From Legionellales bacterium (lineage in GTDB: Bacteria; Pseudomonadota; Gammaproteobacteria; UBA1113), in assembly GCA_002709565.1 (NCBI GenBank), contig PAPY01000008.1, positions 1 to 64,000 of the forward strand: DNA of 64,000 nucleotides, read 5' to 3'. Position 1 is the stretch's first letter. The number at the start of each line of letters is the position of its first letter. Shown piece by piece: positions 7,064 to 20,604 of the stretch. A model generated the notes under the pieces. It made no database searches, was not told the DNA's origin, and saw only the letters and a list, made by a program, of their open reading frames with translations. Both the position numbers and the translations under genes were made by a program.

Positions 7064-7981
7064 ATGACAGCAAATAATGATAAGGATGCTTGCGAAAAAG
7101 TCCGTGAGTATTGCCAGACTTTTTTTCAGTTAACCGGGATAAGGTTTTATAACTTCACTCGGATTTTTTCAGATCTAACAAGAGGTTGTCTTAATAGCCA
7201 TCAAGGATGGCAGCACTTTCTTGACCAGCATCATCAGCATTACCGTTTTATTATTGAAGAACGCACCACAGTGCCATCTAATGCCTGTGTGATTTGGGAT
7301 TTAGTGGAAGGCTTACGCGAGGATCCACTAATAAAAGTAGCCCGGGAACAATTCAATATTGATCATGGGATTTGTTTGATCAGACATTATACGGGATTTA
7401 GCGAATTCCATTATTTTGCGACTAGCCGAGAGCGACCAGAAATAAATCAATTTTATTTGAATAATATGGACGTGCTGCAGGATTTTTGTTTTTATTTTAA
7501 AGAAAAAGCCCATCGCTTGATTAAAACGATGGAGCACAGCAAACATTATTTGCCTCACCATCCATTACCATGGTTTGAAGCCCCTAGCACATGCTCAACA
7601 AGTCATGATGCATTTGATTTTAATCGTGAAATCTTTGACAAACACTGCAAAGTCCGCCGTTATTACCTGGGTGGGGCTTACCGAGATTTGTATTTATCCC
7701 GCCGAGAAGCAGAGTGCTTGAGCTATTTATCCGATGGTTTGTCAGCTAAAGAAATTTCAAAGCACATGAAAATATCTTATCGCACAACACAGCAGCATCT
7801 GGAACGCATCAAGATAAAATTCGGGGCGCTTAGTCGCGGCGATTTATTAGTGAAAGCAAGAAACGGTGGCTTTGATGAAATTTATCAAGCATTACACCGT
7901 GATATGACTTTGCCGGTGATTTCAACCGGAACTATTGCAGATCCGGTAAGGTTGTATACGGCGGAGATGCTGGAGGATTGA
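7064..7981 (+). CDS. LuxR-type HTH transcriptional regulator
   Basis: The 305-residue protein has a C-terminal LuxR/NarL HTH at about 205-270: LSRREAECLSYLSDGLSAKEI followed by ISYRTTQQHLERIKIKFG. The N-terminal ~180 residues form a sensor-like domain. They lack a receiver aspartate signature and also the conserved pattern of acyl-homoserine-lactone binding domains, so the signal is unknown. The domain is rich in aromatic residues and histidines (HHQHYRF, HYLPHHPLPW). It has a strong sigma70 promoter and a 21-bp palindrome upstream, and diverges from a two-gene operon that it may control. The ribosome site is weak. Confidence 0.88.
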   Translation: MTANNDKDACEKVREYCQTFFQLTGIRFYNFTRIFSDLTRGCLNSHQGWQHFLDQHHQHYRFIIEERTTVPSNACVIWDLVEGLREDPLIKVAREQFNIDHGICLIRHYTGFSEFHYFATSRERPEINQFYLNNMDVLQDFCFYFKEKAHRLIKTMEHSKHYLPHHPLPWFEAPSTCSTSHDAFDFNREIFDKHCKVRRYYLGGAYRDLYLSRREAECLSYLSDGLSAKEISKHMKISYRTTQQHLERIKIKFGALSRGDLLVKARNGGFDEIYQALHRDMTLPVISTGTIADPVRLYTAEMLED

Positions 7982-7993
7982 ATTTCCTCCAGC
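7969..7993. terminator. Hairpin at the end of the LuxR-type gene
   Basis: GCTGGAGGA and TCCTCCAGC form a 9-bp stem with a 7-base loop overlapping the stop codon of the LuxR-type gene. No U-run follows, so it may act as a 3' stabiliser or a weak terminator between this gene and the convergent aldolase gene. Confidence 0.45.
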
Positions 7994-8039
7994 GAAAAGT
8001 TTAAGAATCCCCCCCATTGCGAAAGGTGTGTTTGGTAAA

Positions 8040-9056
8040 CTACGACTCCATCGCCTCAGTATATTTACCCAAACAAGCCTCGCTATTAAGCCGAGCACGT
8101 TTGGTGAGGGCGGCGCGGGCGTTGTCGACGTTGTCAGCTTTTCCATGCCACAAATCTAAACTTGGTTGTTGTAATGCACGACCGTAAGAAAAACTCAAAT
8201 ACCAAGGCAAGTCACTGTGCAAGGTATGCATGGCATTTAAGTGTTGGGTAGCGAGTTCAGCGCTTTGGCCACCGGATAAGAAGTTAATGCTAGGAACGGC
8301 AGAAGGCACCGTGCGCTGTAAGACTTTAACAGTTTCACGGGCTACGTCTTCAACACTAGCAGGTGCGTGTTCAGTGCCTGGGATCACCATGCTAGGTTTC
8401 AAAATCATGCCTTCTAAAATCACATGTTGTGATTCTAATTCGTGGAATACTTGGTGCAAGACATGCTCCGTGACTTCAGAACAGCGTTCAAGACTGTGAT
8501 CACCATCCATCAATACTTCAGGCTCAACAATAGGAACGAGTCCTGCGTGTTGACAAAACGCTGCATACCGCGCCAACGCGTGGGCATTGGCATGGATAGC
8601 CAACTCAGACGGTTTGTCATTGGTAATGTTAAATACGGCACGCCACTTGGCAAAACGTGCACCCATTTCATAATATTGCGCCAAACGTTCCGCTAAACCA
8701 TCCAAACCTTGGGTAACTTTTTCATGCTCAGTAAAAGGTAAATCCACCAAGCCTTTATCGACTTTAATGCCGGGAAGAATATCTTGATCAAGCAATACTT
8801 TGCTGAGTGGTGTACCATCTTTGGCTTTTTGGCCCAAGGTTTCTTCAAATAAAATCACGCCACTGACATAGTTACCTAAATCAGGGGCAGTAAATAGCAT
8901 TTCGCGATAGTCACGGCGATTCTCTTCCGTAGACTCGACATTGATAGTGGCAAACCGTTTTGCGATAGTTTTGTGGCTCTCGTCAGCAGCGAGGATCCCT
9001 TTACCGGGTTCGGCGATTTTTTGGGCGATTTTAATCAATTCAACATGATTAGACAC
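8040..9056 (-). CDS. Class I fructose-bisphosphate aldolase
   Basis: The 338-residue protein cleaves fructose 1,6-bisphosphate to glyceraldehyde 3-phosphate and dihydroxyacetone phosphate in glycolysis and gluconeogenesis. It belongs to the animal/plant-type class I family: ILAADESHKTIAKRF near residue 20, KWRAVFNI near 140, PIVEPEVLMDGDH near 185, and the Schiff-base lysine in ILEGMILKPSMV near 220. These enzymes need no metal. It starts at GTG 9056 with AGGAG six bases upstream. The length is slightly below that of the animal enzymes (about 360). It is encoded alone, with cysZ upstream on the same strand. Confidence 0.95.
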   Translation of the reverse strand: MSNHVELIKIAQKIAEPGKGILAADESHKTIAKRFATINVESTEENRRDYREMLFTAPDLGNYVSGVILFEETLGQKAKDGTPLSKVLLDQDILPGIKVDKGLVDLPFTEHEKVTQGLDGLAERLAQYYEMGARFAKWRAVFNITNDKPSELAIHANAHALARYAAFCQHAGLVPIVEPEVLMDGDHSLERCSEVTEHVLHQVFHELESQHVILEGMILKPSMVIPGTEHAPASVEDVARETVKVLQRTVPSAVPSINFLSGGQSAELATQHLNAMHTLHSDLPWYLSFSYGRALQQPSLDLWHGKADNVDNARAALTKRARLNSEACLGKYTEAMES

Positions 9057-9088
9057 AGCATTCTCCTAGGATTAATTCGAGCCGTAGT

Positions 9089-9832
9089 CTACCTCTTGGA
9101 ATCAGAATGTTCAAACTCCCGCAACCACATGAGACTGGCACCACATACCGCCGCTGGCATGACAAAAAAGTTTACAATTGGAATCAAAGCAAATAGCATA
9201 ACGCCGAGGCCAAAACCTAAACCCATACCACGATAGCGACGCAAGGTCTTTTGCAGGGTGGGGAAGTCGATACCCTCGACATCCATCGGGTAATCCACAT
9301 ATTCCACCGCCATCATCCAGCCATTGAATAGGAACCACAGCACACCCGCCACCACATGGACTATAGGGACGATGAATAGGATCAATAGCAGAATGGCCCG
9401 TGGCAGGTAATAGAGGATTTTGCGTCCCTCACGCAGTAGACTGCGGGGCACTTCCTTGACGACATGATGCCAACTGCTGGGGGCTGGTAATTGACCGCCG
9501 GCCTGCAGAATAACCTGTTCAGCTAAAAAGCCATTGAAGGGGGCGCCAATCAAGTTAGCCACAAGAGTGAAGGTATAGACCATGACTAATAGACCGGACA
9601 GGATAAATATTAACCACATAAGCCAACTGAGCCAAGCAAGCCAGCTAGGTAACATGCCTTCAACCCAGTGAGTCAGTTGAGAAAAATAATGGATCCCTGC
9701 CCAAATCACCAGGCAGTACACTAACACATTGATTATTAGGGGAATTATCACATAAGGGCGAATTTTGGGGCGGTTTAACCAGGCAAAGCCTTGGAGAAAA
9801 TAGCGAAAACCGGTCATTGGATTGTGGGGCAT
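9089..9832 (-). CDS. cysZ: CysZ/EI24-family inner-membrane protein
   Basis: The 247-residue multi-span protein has hydrophobic segments near residues 25-50, 65-100, 150-180 and 205-235. It carries the family features LIGAPFNGFLAEQV and RxLLREGRKILYYLPR. CysZ imports sulfate for cysteine synthesis in enteric bacteria; whether this copy does so is inference. ATG 9832 is chosen because AAGAG lies seven bases before it; upstream in-frame starts at 9838 and 9859 are less well placed. It diverges from smc, and the neighbourhood cysZ-zipA-ligA is the enteric order with smc added. Confidence 0.85.
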   Translation of the reverse strand: MPHNPMTGFRYFLQGFAWLNRPKIRPYVIIPLIINVLVYCLVIWAGIHYFSQLTHWVEGMLPSWLAWLSWLMWLIFILSGLLVMVYTFTLVANLIGAPFNGFLAEQVILQAGGQLPAPSSWHHVVKEVPRSLLREGRKILYYLPRAILLLILFIVPIVHVVAGVLWFLFNGWMMAVEYVDYPMDVEGIDFPTLQKTLRRYRGMGLGFGLGVMLFALIPIVNFFVMPAAVCGASLMWLREFEHSDSKR

Positions 9833-9937
9833 GGGCATTCTCTTGTTAATTAACTGCAATTAGGGCTCAAATCTTTTGGAAATTTAAGGTAAAATGTGAC
9901 GTTTAACAAGATACCATATGGAAAGTAAGTACAGATT

Positions 9938-12900
9938 ATGGCAACAGCAGCGACGCGATTACGTTTAAATAACATCAAACTGGTTGGTTTTAAGTCATTT
10001 GTTGATCCGACCACTGTCCCATTCCCCAGCGATTTAGTGGCCATCGTCGGCCCCAATGGCTGTGGTAAATCCAATATTATTGATGCTGTCCGCTGGGTGA
10101 TGGGGGAGAGTTCCGCCAAGAACCTGCGAGGTGAGAGCATGGCGGATGTTATCTTTAATGGCTCTGCAGATCGTAAGCCCCTCGGGCAAGCATCCATTGA
10201 GCTGACCTTTGATAACCCCAATGGCGCCATTGGTGGCCAATATGCCGAATATAGCCAAATCAGTATTAAGCGTCAGGTGACCCGAGATGGTCAGTCCAGT
10301 TATTACTTGAATGGTGTCAAATGCCGTCGCCGGGATATCACTGATATCTTTCTTGGCACGGGGCTTGGGCCCCGTAGTTATGCCATTATTGGGCAAGGCA
10401 CCATCAGCCGTATTATTGAGGCAAAACCTGAAGAGTTGCGGGTTTATCTGGAAGAAGCTGCGGGGATCTCTAAGTACAAAGAACGCCGCCGCGAGACAGA
10501 AAACCGTATTCGCCATACCCGAGATAATTTGGACCGTTTAAATGATTTGCGCGAAGAGCTCGAGAAACAACTCAACCGCCTAAACCGCCAAGCCAAAGCC
10601 GCAGAACGTTACAAAGAACTCAAAGTCGAAGAACGTCAATACAAAGCCCAATTACTTGCCCTACGCTGGCAAACTATCAATGAACAGTTGGGCCAGTACG
10701 AAGGCATCATCAGTGAATACGAGTTACAACTCGAAGCTGCCCGTACCGAGCAAACCTCAGCAGACGCTAATATCGAAAAATTCCGTGAAGCCCTGCATGA
10801 TGATCAAGAAGCCTTCAATGGCGTGCAAGAGCAGTTTTATAGCATCGGTGCTGAAGTGGCCCGGCTTGAGCAATCCCTACAACATCACCGTGAGCGCCAA
10901 CAACAATTGCAAACTGATTTGGCGCAAAGTGAAACGGCGTTGCAAGAAGCAGAACACCATTGGCAACAAGACAGTGAGCGCTTGACTGTCGTTAAAGCCG
11001 AGCTTGCTGAGATTGAACCTGAATATGAAATGATTGCTAAAGCCGATGAAGCAAGCCAAGAGCAATTATTCGATGCGGAACAAGTGATGCAAGACTGGCA
11101 AGCTCGCTGGGATAGCTTCAGTGAAAATGCAGCCCTTGCACAACAGCAAGCGGAAGTTGAACAAACTCGCATTCAGCATTTTGAACAAACTATCCAGTCC
11201 ATTCGCCAACGGGTTGCAAAACAACAAGACGAAAAAGAACGCATGGCCAATAACCGCTATCCGGCGGAGATTGAGACCTTACAGGGCCAAAGTGAAACCT
11301 TGGCTGGTGAACAAACTGAACTCGAAGCCCAAGTACAATCAGCGCTCGAACGTATCAATGAACAACGCCAAGCTAACAAAAGCATCACCCGCCAACTGGA
11401 TGAATCCCGTGGTGAATTGCAACGCTTAAAGGGGCGTCAAGCCTCCCTTGAAGCATTACAGCAAGCCGCACTGGGCCAACAAAACGACAACGTTTCTGGT
11501 TGGTTAGAGCAGCATCATCTAAGTGATAATGCCCGTCTAGCCCAAGGCTTAGACGTGACTGAAGGCTGGGAAAAAGCCGTTGAGGTTGTACTGGGTGAGA
11601 ATTTACAAGCTGTCTGTGTTGATGGCTTTGATCCCTTAACGGGCATCATTGAGCAACTCGACAAAGGCAGTATCACCTTCATTGATACGTCCCGTCAGCA
11701 GCAAAGCAGCTCTGTTAACGCTGAACTACTCAGCAGTAAAGTCAGCTCAAATGTTGAGTTATCATCACTCTTAGGCGGTGTTTATATCGCCGATAGTTTA
11801 ACCCAAGCGTTAAGTTTGCGTGATAACCTCAGTGCTCACGAATCAGTTGTCACTCGCGATGGTCTTTGGTTGAGTCAAACCTGGTTACGAGTCGCCAAAG
11901 ATGTCGACAAAGATGCCGGTGTTATCGCTCGTGAACGTGAGTTAAAACAACTCGCAGATACCATTGATGAGCAAAGCCAACTGGTCAAAGACTATGATAG
12001 TCAGTTAGATTCTGGGCGCGAAGCGCTACAGTCCCTTGAAGCTGAACGTGAAGAATTACAAAAGACCGCAGCGACAATCAGTAATCAATTAGGTGATGTT
12101 AAAGCAGATTTGCGGGTCAAACAAAGCCGATTTGAGCAAGTGCAGCAGCGGGTTAATCAAATTGAACAAGAGATTGCCGATCAACAAGCAACCAGCGAAG
12201 AAGCCAGCACAGAGTTAGCCAGCGCCCGTCAAATTTGGCAACAAGCCATGGAAACGCTGGAGAATAACGTTGAGATGCGTGAAGCCTTGGAGCTAGAGCG
12301 AGATGAATACCGGGAAGCCTTAGATCACGCCAAGCATCGTGCTCGAGATGACCGTAACAAAGCTCAAGAATTATCTGTACGCTTGCAAGTGTTACGCACA
12401 GAACTGGACACCAAGCAACAGCACCAAGAGCGTATGCAACAGCAAATGACTCAGTTGCGTGAACGCAAAGCCTATTTGGATCAGTCTCTTGAAGGATCTG
12501 ATGAGCCAATTATCGAATTCCAGCAACAATTAGAGACAGCCCTTGAGCAACGTTTAGTGGCAGAGGAATCGTTAACCAGCGCGAAAGAAAAACTCAGCAC
12601 CACTGAATCGCAATTGCGTCAACAAGAAGAATTGCGCCATCTGGCGGAGAAGCGTGCGGAGGAAATTCGTACCACGTTGGATGCCAAGCGGATGGAATGG
12701 CAAGAGCAAAAAGTCCGCCGCAATACAATTCAAGAGCAACTCCAAGAAGCGGAAGAAAATCTCGATGAGATTTTACAAGCCATGCCGGAAGAGGCCAATG
12801 TCACGGAATGGGAAACAACCCTTGAGCAGATCAGTACTCGCATTCAGCGCTTAGGTCCTATTAACTTGGCAGCAATTGAAGAATTCACTACCGAGTCTGA

Positions 12901-13465
12901 GCGTAAGAATTATCTTGATGCGCAACACGAAGATTTGATAGAGGCATTAACCACGCTGGAAAATGCTATCCATAAGATCGACAAAGAAACCCGCGCCCGC
13001 TTCAAAGATACTTATGACAAGGTCAATAACTCATTTAAGACGTTGTTCCCGAAAATTTTCGGTGGCGGTAGTGCGAGCCTTGATATGACCGGTGAAGATT
13101 TATTGGATACGGGTATCGCAGTAATGGCGCGACCACCGGGTAAACGCAACAGTACTATTCATTTATTATCCGGTGGTGAAAAAGCGTTAACAGCCATCGC
13201 CCTGGTATTCGCGATTTTCCAATTAACCCCAGCACCGTTCTGTATGCTGGATGAGGTGGATGCACCGCTGGATGATGCCAATGTGATGCGTTACTGTAAT
13301 CTCGTGAAAGAAATGTCTGCTGATGTCCAGTTTATCTTTATTAGCCACAACAAAGTGGCCATAGAGATGGCGGATCATCTCGCAGGGGTGACCATGAAAG
13401 AACCCGGCGTGTCTCGCATGGTATCTGTTGATATTGATGAAGCCATGGCGTTAGCCGAAGATTAA
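9938..13465 (+). CDS. smc: Chromosome partition protein Smc
   Basis: The 1175-residue Smc ATPase organises and segregates chromosomes together with ScpA and ScpB. The N-terminal head has Walker A GPNGCGKSNIIDAVRWVMGE near 33. Two long coiled-coil arms (about 170-500 and 660-1010) flank a hinge around 510-650. The C-terminal head has the signature LLSGGEKALTAIALVFA and Walker B FCMLDEVDAPLDD. Length matches the family. The gene diverges from cysZ and is followed 23 bases later by zipA. Its presence suggests an Smc-ScpAB system in place of MukBEF. Confidence 0.97.
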   Translation: MATAATRLRLNNIKLVGFKSFVDPTTVPFPSDLVAIVGPNGCGKSNIIDAVRWVMGESSAKNLRGESMADVIFNGSADRKPLGQASIELTFDNPNGAIGGQYAEYSQISIKRQVTRDGQSSYYLNGVKCRRRDITDIFLGTGLGPRSYAIIGQGTISRIIEAKPEELRVYLEEAAGISKYKERRRETENRIRHTRDNLDRLNDLREELEKQLNRLNRQAKAAERYKELKVEERQYKAQLLALRWQTINEQLGQYEGIISEYELQLEAARTEQTSADANIEKFREALHDDQEAFNGVQEQFYSIGAEVARLEQSLQHHRERQQQLQTDLAQSETALQEAEHHWQQDSERLTVVKAELAEIEPEYEMIAKADEASQEQLFDAEQVMQDWQARWDSFSENAALAQQQAEVEQTRIQHFEQTIQSIRQRVAKQQDEKERMANNRYPAEIETLQGQSETLAGEQTELEAQVQSALERINEQRQANKSITRQLDESRGELQRLKGRQASLEALQQAALGQQNDNVSGWLEQHHLSDNARLAQGLDVTEGWEKAVEVVLGENLQAVCVDGFDPLTGIIEQLDKGSITFIDTSRQQQSSSVNAELLSSKVSSNVELSSLLGGVYIADSLTQALSLRDNLSAHESVVTRDGLWLSQTWLRVAKDVDKDAGVIARERELKQLADTIDEQSQLVKDYDSQLDSGREALQSLEAEREELQKTAATISNQLGDVKADLRVKQSRFEQVQQRVNQIEQEIADQQATSEEASTELASARQIWQQAMETLENNVEMREALELERDEYREALDHAKHRARDDRNKAQELSVRLQVLRTELDTKQQHQERMQQQMTQLRERKAYLDQSLEGSDEPIIEFQQQLETALEQRLVAEESLTSAKEKLSTTESQLRQQEELRHLAEKRAEEIRTTLDAKRMEWQEQKVRRNTIQEQLQEAEENLDEILQAMPEEANVTEWETTLEQISTRIQRLGPINLAAIEEFTTESERKNYLDAQHEDLIEALTTLENAIHKIDKETRARFKDTYDKVNNSFKTLFPKIFGGGSASLDMTGEDLLDTGIAVMARPPGKRNSTIHLLSGGEKALTAIALVFAIFQLTPAPFCMLDEVDAPLDDANVMRYCNLVKEMSADVQFIFISHNKVAIEMADHLAGVTMKEPGVSRMVSVDIDEAMALAED

Positions 13466-13488
13466 TACCTTTAAACAGGGAGGAACTC

Positions 13489-16837
<3,349 letters not shown>

Positions 16838-16884
16838 GCTAGCGCGCCTTAAGCTCAAAAAATTTGGCACATTCTACACAGATG

Positions 16885-17427
16885 TTAGGTTCGCTTCAAC
16901 AGAATATACACCGCTCCCGCGCCGCCATCCTTGGATTTGCAGCTGGCAAATGCCAAAACTTGGTCTTGTTCCCGTAACCAATTGTTCAAGAAGTTCTTTA
17001 ACAGTGGGGTTGATTCTTTTGTGCTCAAGCCTTTGCCATGAATGATGTGGATGTGGCGGTATTCTCGCGCCAAGCACTCACCGAGAAATTTATTCAAACT
17101 GGCTTCTGCTTCAGAGAGGGTGAGGCGGTGTAGGTCCAGACTGGCTTCGATAGGGAATTGGCCTTGCTTTAGGCGCTTTTGTTGCCGTGCTTGTATCCCT
17201 GGTCGACAAAAGAACAACTTATCCTCGGCGCCAACGGTAATTTCTGGGCTTGGGGTTGGATAAATTACTTCGCGATGTTGCGTCGCATTTTGTCGCCGCT
17301 CGTTACGGTTGTCTGGCATTGGGGCTTCTCGTTTCACCCGCCCAGAGGGCTTATTTGGCGTGACACCGGACATAGCATCACGAAACAGGGCTTTATCTTT
17401 ATCGCTAATATCTTTACTATCTGTCAT
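16885..17427 (-). CDS. smrB: Smr-domain endonuclease, SmrB-like
   Basis: The 180-residue protein has a charged, disordered N-terminus and a C-terminal Smr domain from about residue 95. The family motifs are LDLHRLTLSEAEASLNKFL and HIIHGKGLS. SmrB cleaves mRNA between collided ribosomes to start rescue in enteric bacteria. The start at 17427 is chosen by family length over a 22-residue upstream extension. It diverges from prmB, the same arrangement as in Escherichia coli, which supports the assignment. Confidence 0.9.
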   Translation of the reverse strand: MTDSKDISDKDKALFRDAMSGVTPNKPSGRVKREAPMPDNRNERRQNATQHREVIYPTPSPEITVGAEDKLFFCRPGIQARQQKRLKQGQFPIEASLDLHRLTLSEAEASLNKFLGECLAREYRHIHIIHGKGLSTKESTPLLKNFLNNWLREQDQVLAFASCKSKDGGAGAVYILLKRT

Positions 17428-17451
17428 TCTATTCTCATTGAGGCTAAACCT

Positions 17452-18396
17452 GTGATTGATGAAGCATTCGAACAAGCGCTGCGCGAACTCCATACTATTA
17501 GAGATATACTACGTTGGGGCACGAGTCAATTTAATGAAGCGGGATTATTTTATGGCCATGGCACGGATAATGCCTGGGATGAAGCCTTGGCCCTGACCTT
17601 ACATGCCTTGCATCTGTCCCATGACAGTGGCACCGAAATCCTCGATAGCCGTCTGACCCATAGCGAAAAGCAATCCATTCTCGCCCTGTTTCGCCGCCGC
17701 ATCATCGATCGAATACCCGTGCCTTATTTAACGCAAGAAGCCTGGTTTGCGGGCTTGCCGTTTTATGTGGATGAGCGGGTTATTGTACCCCGTTCTCCCA
17801 TTGCTGAATTGATTGAAAATGGCTTTTCACCCTGGGCGGATAGTATGCCGGTTCGTCGTGTTTTAGATCTCTGTACCGGCAGTGGCTGTATTGCTATTGC
17901 TTGTGCGATGGCCTTTCCCGATGCGTATGTTGATGGGGTTGAGCTGTGTAACGATGCCTTAGCCGTCGCACAACTGAATGTGGCGAAATACGACTGTGAT
18001 GAACACGTGTCGATATTACAATCTGATTTGTTTGATGCAGTCCGTGATGAGCGCTATGACATTATTGTCAGTAATCCTCCCTATGTGGCACGCACGGAGA
18101 TGGATGAATTGCCCCATGAATATCAACACGAACCTGAGAAAGCCTTGCATGCTAGCGACGAGGGCATAGCTATTGCTATTAAGATTTTACAACAAGCAGG
18201 GCAACACTTAACGGATGAGGGTTTCATGGTGGTGGAAGTGGGCAATTCCCAATGGGCTCTGCAAGAACGCTTCCCTGAGGTGCCATTCTTATGGCTGGAA
18301 TTTGAGCGCGGCGGCGAAGGGGTATTTTTGATGACGGCCCAGGAACTAAAGCAATACCACGACATATTTGCGAAGGAGTCCACTGATGCCCGGTAA
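17452..18396 (+). CDS. prmB: Ribosomal protein L3 N5-glutamine methyltransferase PrmB
   Basis: The 314-residue SAM-dependent enzyme methylates a glutamine of ribosomal protein L3. It shows the class I motif [16 protein letters not shown] near residue 140 and the NPPY active-site motif ([11 protein letters not shown]) near 205. A long in-frame extension reaches upstream through smrB, but GTG 17452, with GAGG eight bases before it, gives the family length of about 310. The gene overlaps aroC by 11 bases. Confidence 0.94.
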   Translation: MIDEAFEQALRELHTIRDILRWGTSQFNEAGLFYGHGTDNAWDEALALTLHALHLSHDSGTEILDSRLTHSEKQSILALFRRRIIDRIPVPYLTQEAWFAGLPFYVDERVIVPRSPIAELIENGFSPWADSMPVRRVLDLCTGSGCIAIACAMAFPDAYVDGVELCNDALAVAQLNVAKYDCDEHVSILQSDLFDAVRDERYDIIVSNPPYVARTEMDELPHEYQHEPEKALHASDEGIAIAIKILQQAGQHLTDEGFMVVEVGNSQWALQERFPEVPFLWLEFERGGEGVFLMTAQELKQYHDIFAKESTDAR

Positions 18397-19444
18397 TAGT
18401 TTTGGTCAAGCGTTTAAAGTGACAAGTTTTGGCGAAAGCCACGGCCCCGCCATTGGCATCGTCGTGGATGGTTGCCCACCGAATTTGGCTTTAACAGAAG
18501 ACGATATCCAACCCTATCTTGACAAGCGTCGCCCAGGCAGCTCCCATTACACGACGCAACGCAAAGAACCGGATAGGGTAAAAATTCTTTCCGGGGTGTT
18601 TGAGGGCAAAACCACGGGCACCCCCATTGCCATGGTTATCGAGAATGTGGATCAGAAATCCAAAGATTACTCGGACATCAAAGACAAATTTCGTCCGGGT
18701 CATGCAGACTTTACCTATCTACAAAAATACGGCATCCGTGATTATCGCGGTGGTGGGCGCTCGAGTGCTAGAGAAACCGCTATGCGGGTGGCAGCGGGTG
18801 CTATCGCCCGCAAGTATTTGCAAGAAACTCACGACATTACTATCCGCGGTTATTTAGCACAGATGGGAGATATTAAAATCACCCAAGTTGACTGGCATGA
18901 AGTGGACAATAATCCCTTCTTCAGCCCTGATGCAACGGTTGTGCCACAGTTCGAAAGTCTAATTCAACAAACCCGCAAAGCAGGTGACTCTATTGGTGCG
19001 CTTATTCATGTGGAAGCAAACAATGTGCCGGCGGGGCTAGGTGAGCCAGTATTTAATCGACTCGATGCCGATATTGCTGCTGCACTCATGAGTATTAATG
19101 CGGTTAAGGGCGTTGAGATTGGGGCCGGTTTTGAATCTGTGGTACAAAAGGGCAGTGAGCATCGCGATGAAATGACCACCGATGGCTTTTTGAGTAATCA
19201 TGCAGGGGGTATTCTCGGTGGGATCTCTTCCGGGCAAACCATCACCGCTAATCTTGCCTTGAAGCCTGCGTCCAGTATTCTGATCCCTGGCAAAACCATA
19301 GACGTCCACGGTGATAACACCGAAGTCGTCACCAAGGGCCGCCATGATCCCTGTGTGGGTATTCGTGCCACGCCGATTGCTGAAGCGATGCTTGCTTTGG
19401 TATTGATGGATCATTTATTACGACAAAGAACGTTAGGACGGTGA
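18386..19444 (+). CDS. aroC: Chorismate synthase
   Basis: The 352-residue enzyme makes chorismate from 5-enolpyruvylshikimate 3-phosphate with reduced FMN, the last common step of aromatic synthesis. Signatures are [14 protein letters not shown] near residue 13, [21 protein letters not shown] near 122 and the C-terminal [20 protein letters not shown] 18386 has AAGGAG seven bases upstream. It lies within prmB's 3' end and one base before asd, so prmB-aroC-asd is probably one operon. Confidence 0.98.
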   Translation: MPGNSFGQAFKVTSFGESHGPAIGIVVDGCPPNLALTEDDIQPYLDKRRPGSSHYTTQRKEPDRVKILSGVFEGKTTGTPIAMVIENVDQKSKDYSDIKDKFRPGHADFTYLQKYGIRDYRGGGRSSARETAMRVAAGAIARKYLQETHDITIRGYLAQMGDIKITQVDWHEVDNNPFFSPDATVVPQFESLIQQTRKAGDSIGALIHVEANNVPAGLGEPVFNRLDADIAAALMSINAVKGVEIGAGFESVVQKGSEHRDEMTTDGFLSNHAGGILGGISSGQTITANLALKPASSILIPGKTIDVHGDNTEVVTKGRHDPCVGIRATPIAEAMLALVLMDHLLRQRTLGR

Positions 19445-19445
19445 G

Positions 19446-20471
19446 ATGACTAGAGAATCAGTTAATGTTGCAGTACTAGGTGCTACTGGTGCGGTGGGAG
19501 AGACACTACTGACGGTGCTCAAGGAACGTAATGTTCCAATAGGCACGCTGTATCCCTTAGCCAGTGCCCGCTCAGCAGGTAAGACCGTGACGTTTAAAGG
19601 CCAGACACTCACAGTGTTGGATGTGGCGCAATTTGATTTTGCTAAAGCCGATATTGGGCTCTTCTCAGCCGGAGGCAGCGTGTCAGCGGATTATGCCCCT
19701 AAAGCAGCCCAGGCTGGTTGTGTGGTCATCGATAATACGTCCCAGTTCCGTTATGAGAAGGGTATACCGCTGGTGGTGCCTGAGGTGAACCCTGAGGCTA
19801 TTAGTGGCTACAAAACTCGCAATATCATCGCTAACCCCAATTGTTCCACTATCCAGATGTTAGTGGCCCTAAAGCCCATTTATGACGCTGTGGGTATTGA
19901 GCGTATCAATGTGGCCACCTATCAAGCGGTCTCAGGGGCGGGAAAATCCGCTATCGAGGCGCTATTACAGCAAACTGAGGCCCTATTAAAGGGGCAAGAG
20001 CCAGAACTTAATGTATTTTCTCAACAAATCGCTTTTAATGTAATTCCTCAAATTGATAATTTTCAGGCAAATGGCTATACCCGGGAAGAAATGAAGATGG
20101 TATGGGAAACCCAGAAGATTTTGGCAGATGACAGGATTAAGGTGAATCCTACCGCGGTTAGGGTGCCGGTACTCTATGGCCATAGCGAGGCAATTAGTCT
20201 TGAGACTAGCCGCAAAATTACCGTTGATGAGGCAAGAACTATTTTATCAAAAGCCAATGGAATCAGAGTCTTAGATGATGTTTCTCAAGCGCTTTACCCG
20301 TTGCCGGCCAGAGAGGGAACCGGCCACGATACGGTATTCGTCGGCCGCATCCGTGAGGATATCAGCCACCCTAATGGCCTTAATCTCTGGGTGGTAGCGG
20401 ATAATATTCGCAAGGGAGCTGCTACCAATGCGGTACAAATTGTGGAAATACTCTTGGCAAAATACTTATAA
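19446..20471 (+). CDS. asd: Aspartate-semialdehyde dehydrogenase
   Basis: The 341-residue enzyme reduces aspartyl phosphate to aspartate semialdehyde for lysine, threonine, methionine and diaminopimelate. The N-terminal NADP fold is VAVLGATGAVGETLL, the catalytic cysteine lies in IIANPNCSTIQM (about 135) and the active-site histidine in VPVLYGHSEAI. The NPNCST signature places it in the shorter class, distinct from the longer Escherichia coli Asd. Order asd-(unknown)-fimV-truA resembles that of pseudomonads. Confidence 0.95.
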   Translation: MTRESVNVAVLGATGAVGETLLTVLKERNVPIGTLYPLASARSAGKTVTFKGQTLTVLDVAQFDFAKADIGLFSAGGSVSADYAPKAAQAGCVVIDNTSQFRYEKGIPLVVPEVNPEAISGYKTRNIIANPNCSTIQMLVALKPIYDAVGIERINVATYQAVSGAGKSAIEALLQQTEALLKGQEPELNVFSQQIAFNVIPQIDNFQANGYTREEMKMVWETQKILADDRIKVNPTAVRVPVLYGHSEAISLETSRKITVDEARTILSKANGIRVLDDVSQALYPLPAREGTGHDTVFVGRIREDISHPNGLNLWVVADNIRKGAATNAVQIVEILLAKYL

Positions 20472-20569
20472 TGGCGTAAACTCGGCAATAAGGGACTGTT
20501 TATACGGTAAATAGGCTTAGCCTTTAAGATAACATTAAGGTGAAAGCGCTACCATTACGATTATTTTTC

Positions 20570-20583
20570 ACGCCTTAAGGCGT
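20570..20583. promoter_or_regulatory. 14-bp perfect palindrome upstream of unknown gene
   Basis: ACGCCTTAAGGCGT is a perfect palindrome 22 bases before the ATG at 20605. It could be an operator or a short 5'-UTR hairpin. Confidence 0.4.
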
Positions 20584-20604
20584 AAATCTAAGAGACGAGC
20601 AACG

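Noticed and set aside
17179-17451. N-terminal extension of PrmB
   Set aside because: It overlaps smrB and adds 91 residues unlike the family; GTG 17452 has a ribosome site and gives the usual length.
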